From Chrysochromulina tobinii (lineage: Eukaryota > Haptophyta > Prymnesiales > Chrysochromulinaceae): a stretch of DNA of 15,677 nucleotides. A program made the position numbers and the translations under genes. This document shows, piece by piece, positions 15,492-15,677 of the stretch. The stretch covers positions 1-15,677 of the forward strand of contig JWZX01000881.1 in the NCBI GenBank assembly GCA_001275005.1, given 5' to 3'. The notes below the pieces were generated by a model. It ran no database searches, was not told the DNA's origin, and worked only from the letters and a program-made list of their open reading frames with translations. How positions within the stretch are numbered: the first letter of the stretch is position 1; each line of letters begins with the position of its first letter.

Positions 15492-15623
15492 TGCGGCGTC
15501 GACGAGGAGCCAAAGGGGTCATCATCCCGTCCGGGGGACTGTGCGTATGGGAATCGATGGCAAGGCGGGTGGGGATAGCGACAGGGGAGGCACAACGTCT
15601 GTTTTCGCTCCACTTTCTTGCAG
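15412..15623 (+). other. Probable further intron of the flavoprotein gene (212 nt)
   Basis: Donor CCCTG/GTGCGT and acceptor CACTTTCTTGCAG/GG with a good pyrimidine tract. Splicing is phase 1 and leaves an open frame from 15624 to the window end (GSQSGEPPFPERR...). The donor matches the GTGYGY form of the two other introns. The alternative is that the gene simply ends at 15491 with an Arg-rich tail. Confidence 0.5.
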
Positions 15624-15677
15624 GGAGCCAATCGGGCGAGCCCCCTTTCCCGGAGCGTCGCTGCCGGGCTCCCTGGC

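Overview
The window looks like nuclear DNA of a GC-rich, gene-dense unicellular eukaryote, most likely a microalga; a haptophyte is my best guess but is not proven. The grounds are short GT-AG introns, a GCCGCC-ATGG start context, very high G/C at third codon positions over most of the window, a short TTAGGG array, and eukaryotic-type families: MPV17/PMP22, an SLC43/FMP42-like transporter, a PLOD-type glycosyltransferase domain and a K+-type pyruvate kinase. I see no operons, prokaryotic ribosome sites, CRISPR arrays, tRNA or rRNA.

Layout. The left 3 kb is less GC-biased. It holds an unrecognised Cys-rich ORF on the minus strand (463-1404) and, divergent from it, a glycosyltransferase (1752-2861). 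An interstitial telomere-type array (1470-1505) lies between them. From about 3.15 kb the sequence becomes strongly GC3-biased. An MFS transporter (minus, 3155-4480) is head-to-head with a mitochondrion-targeted-looking NMN adenylyltransferase-like protein (plus, 4723-5583) across a 242-bp shared promoter with a perfect dyad. Next comes a 1024-codon low-complexity protein with an HTH-like segment and a zinc-finger-like segment (5894-8968). After a gene-poor gap, an MPV17/PMP22 reading frame is joined by a 97-nt intron, in frame, to two ACT domains (9747-11091). A cytosolic-type pyruvate kinase follows (11554-13062). The window ends in an FAD-dependent amine-oxidase-like gene (from 13637) with at least one clear intron, a probable second one, and a short stretch where the coding signal changes frame three times.

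The genes look like independent housekeeping or accessory loci rather than one pathway. Several touch central metabolism: NAD synthesis, glycolysis, amino-acid sensing and flavin redox. The best candidate for something undescribed is the MPV17-tandem-ACT fusion: an organelle membrane protein carrying an amino-acid-binding regulatory module. Next in interest are the HTH/zinc-finger-like low-complexity protein with a 34-bp inverted repeat inside its coding region, and a shared GTGYGY donor in the two or three introns. All family calls come from reading motifs; no database search was run.
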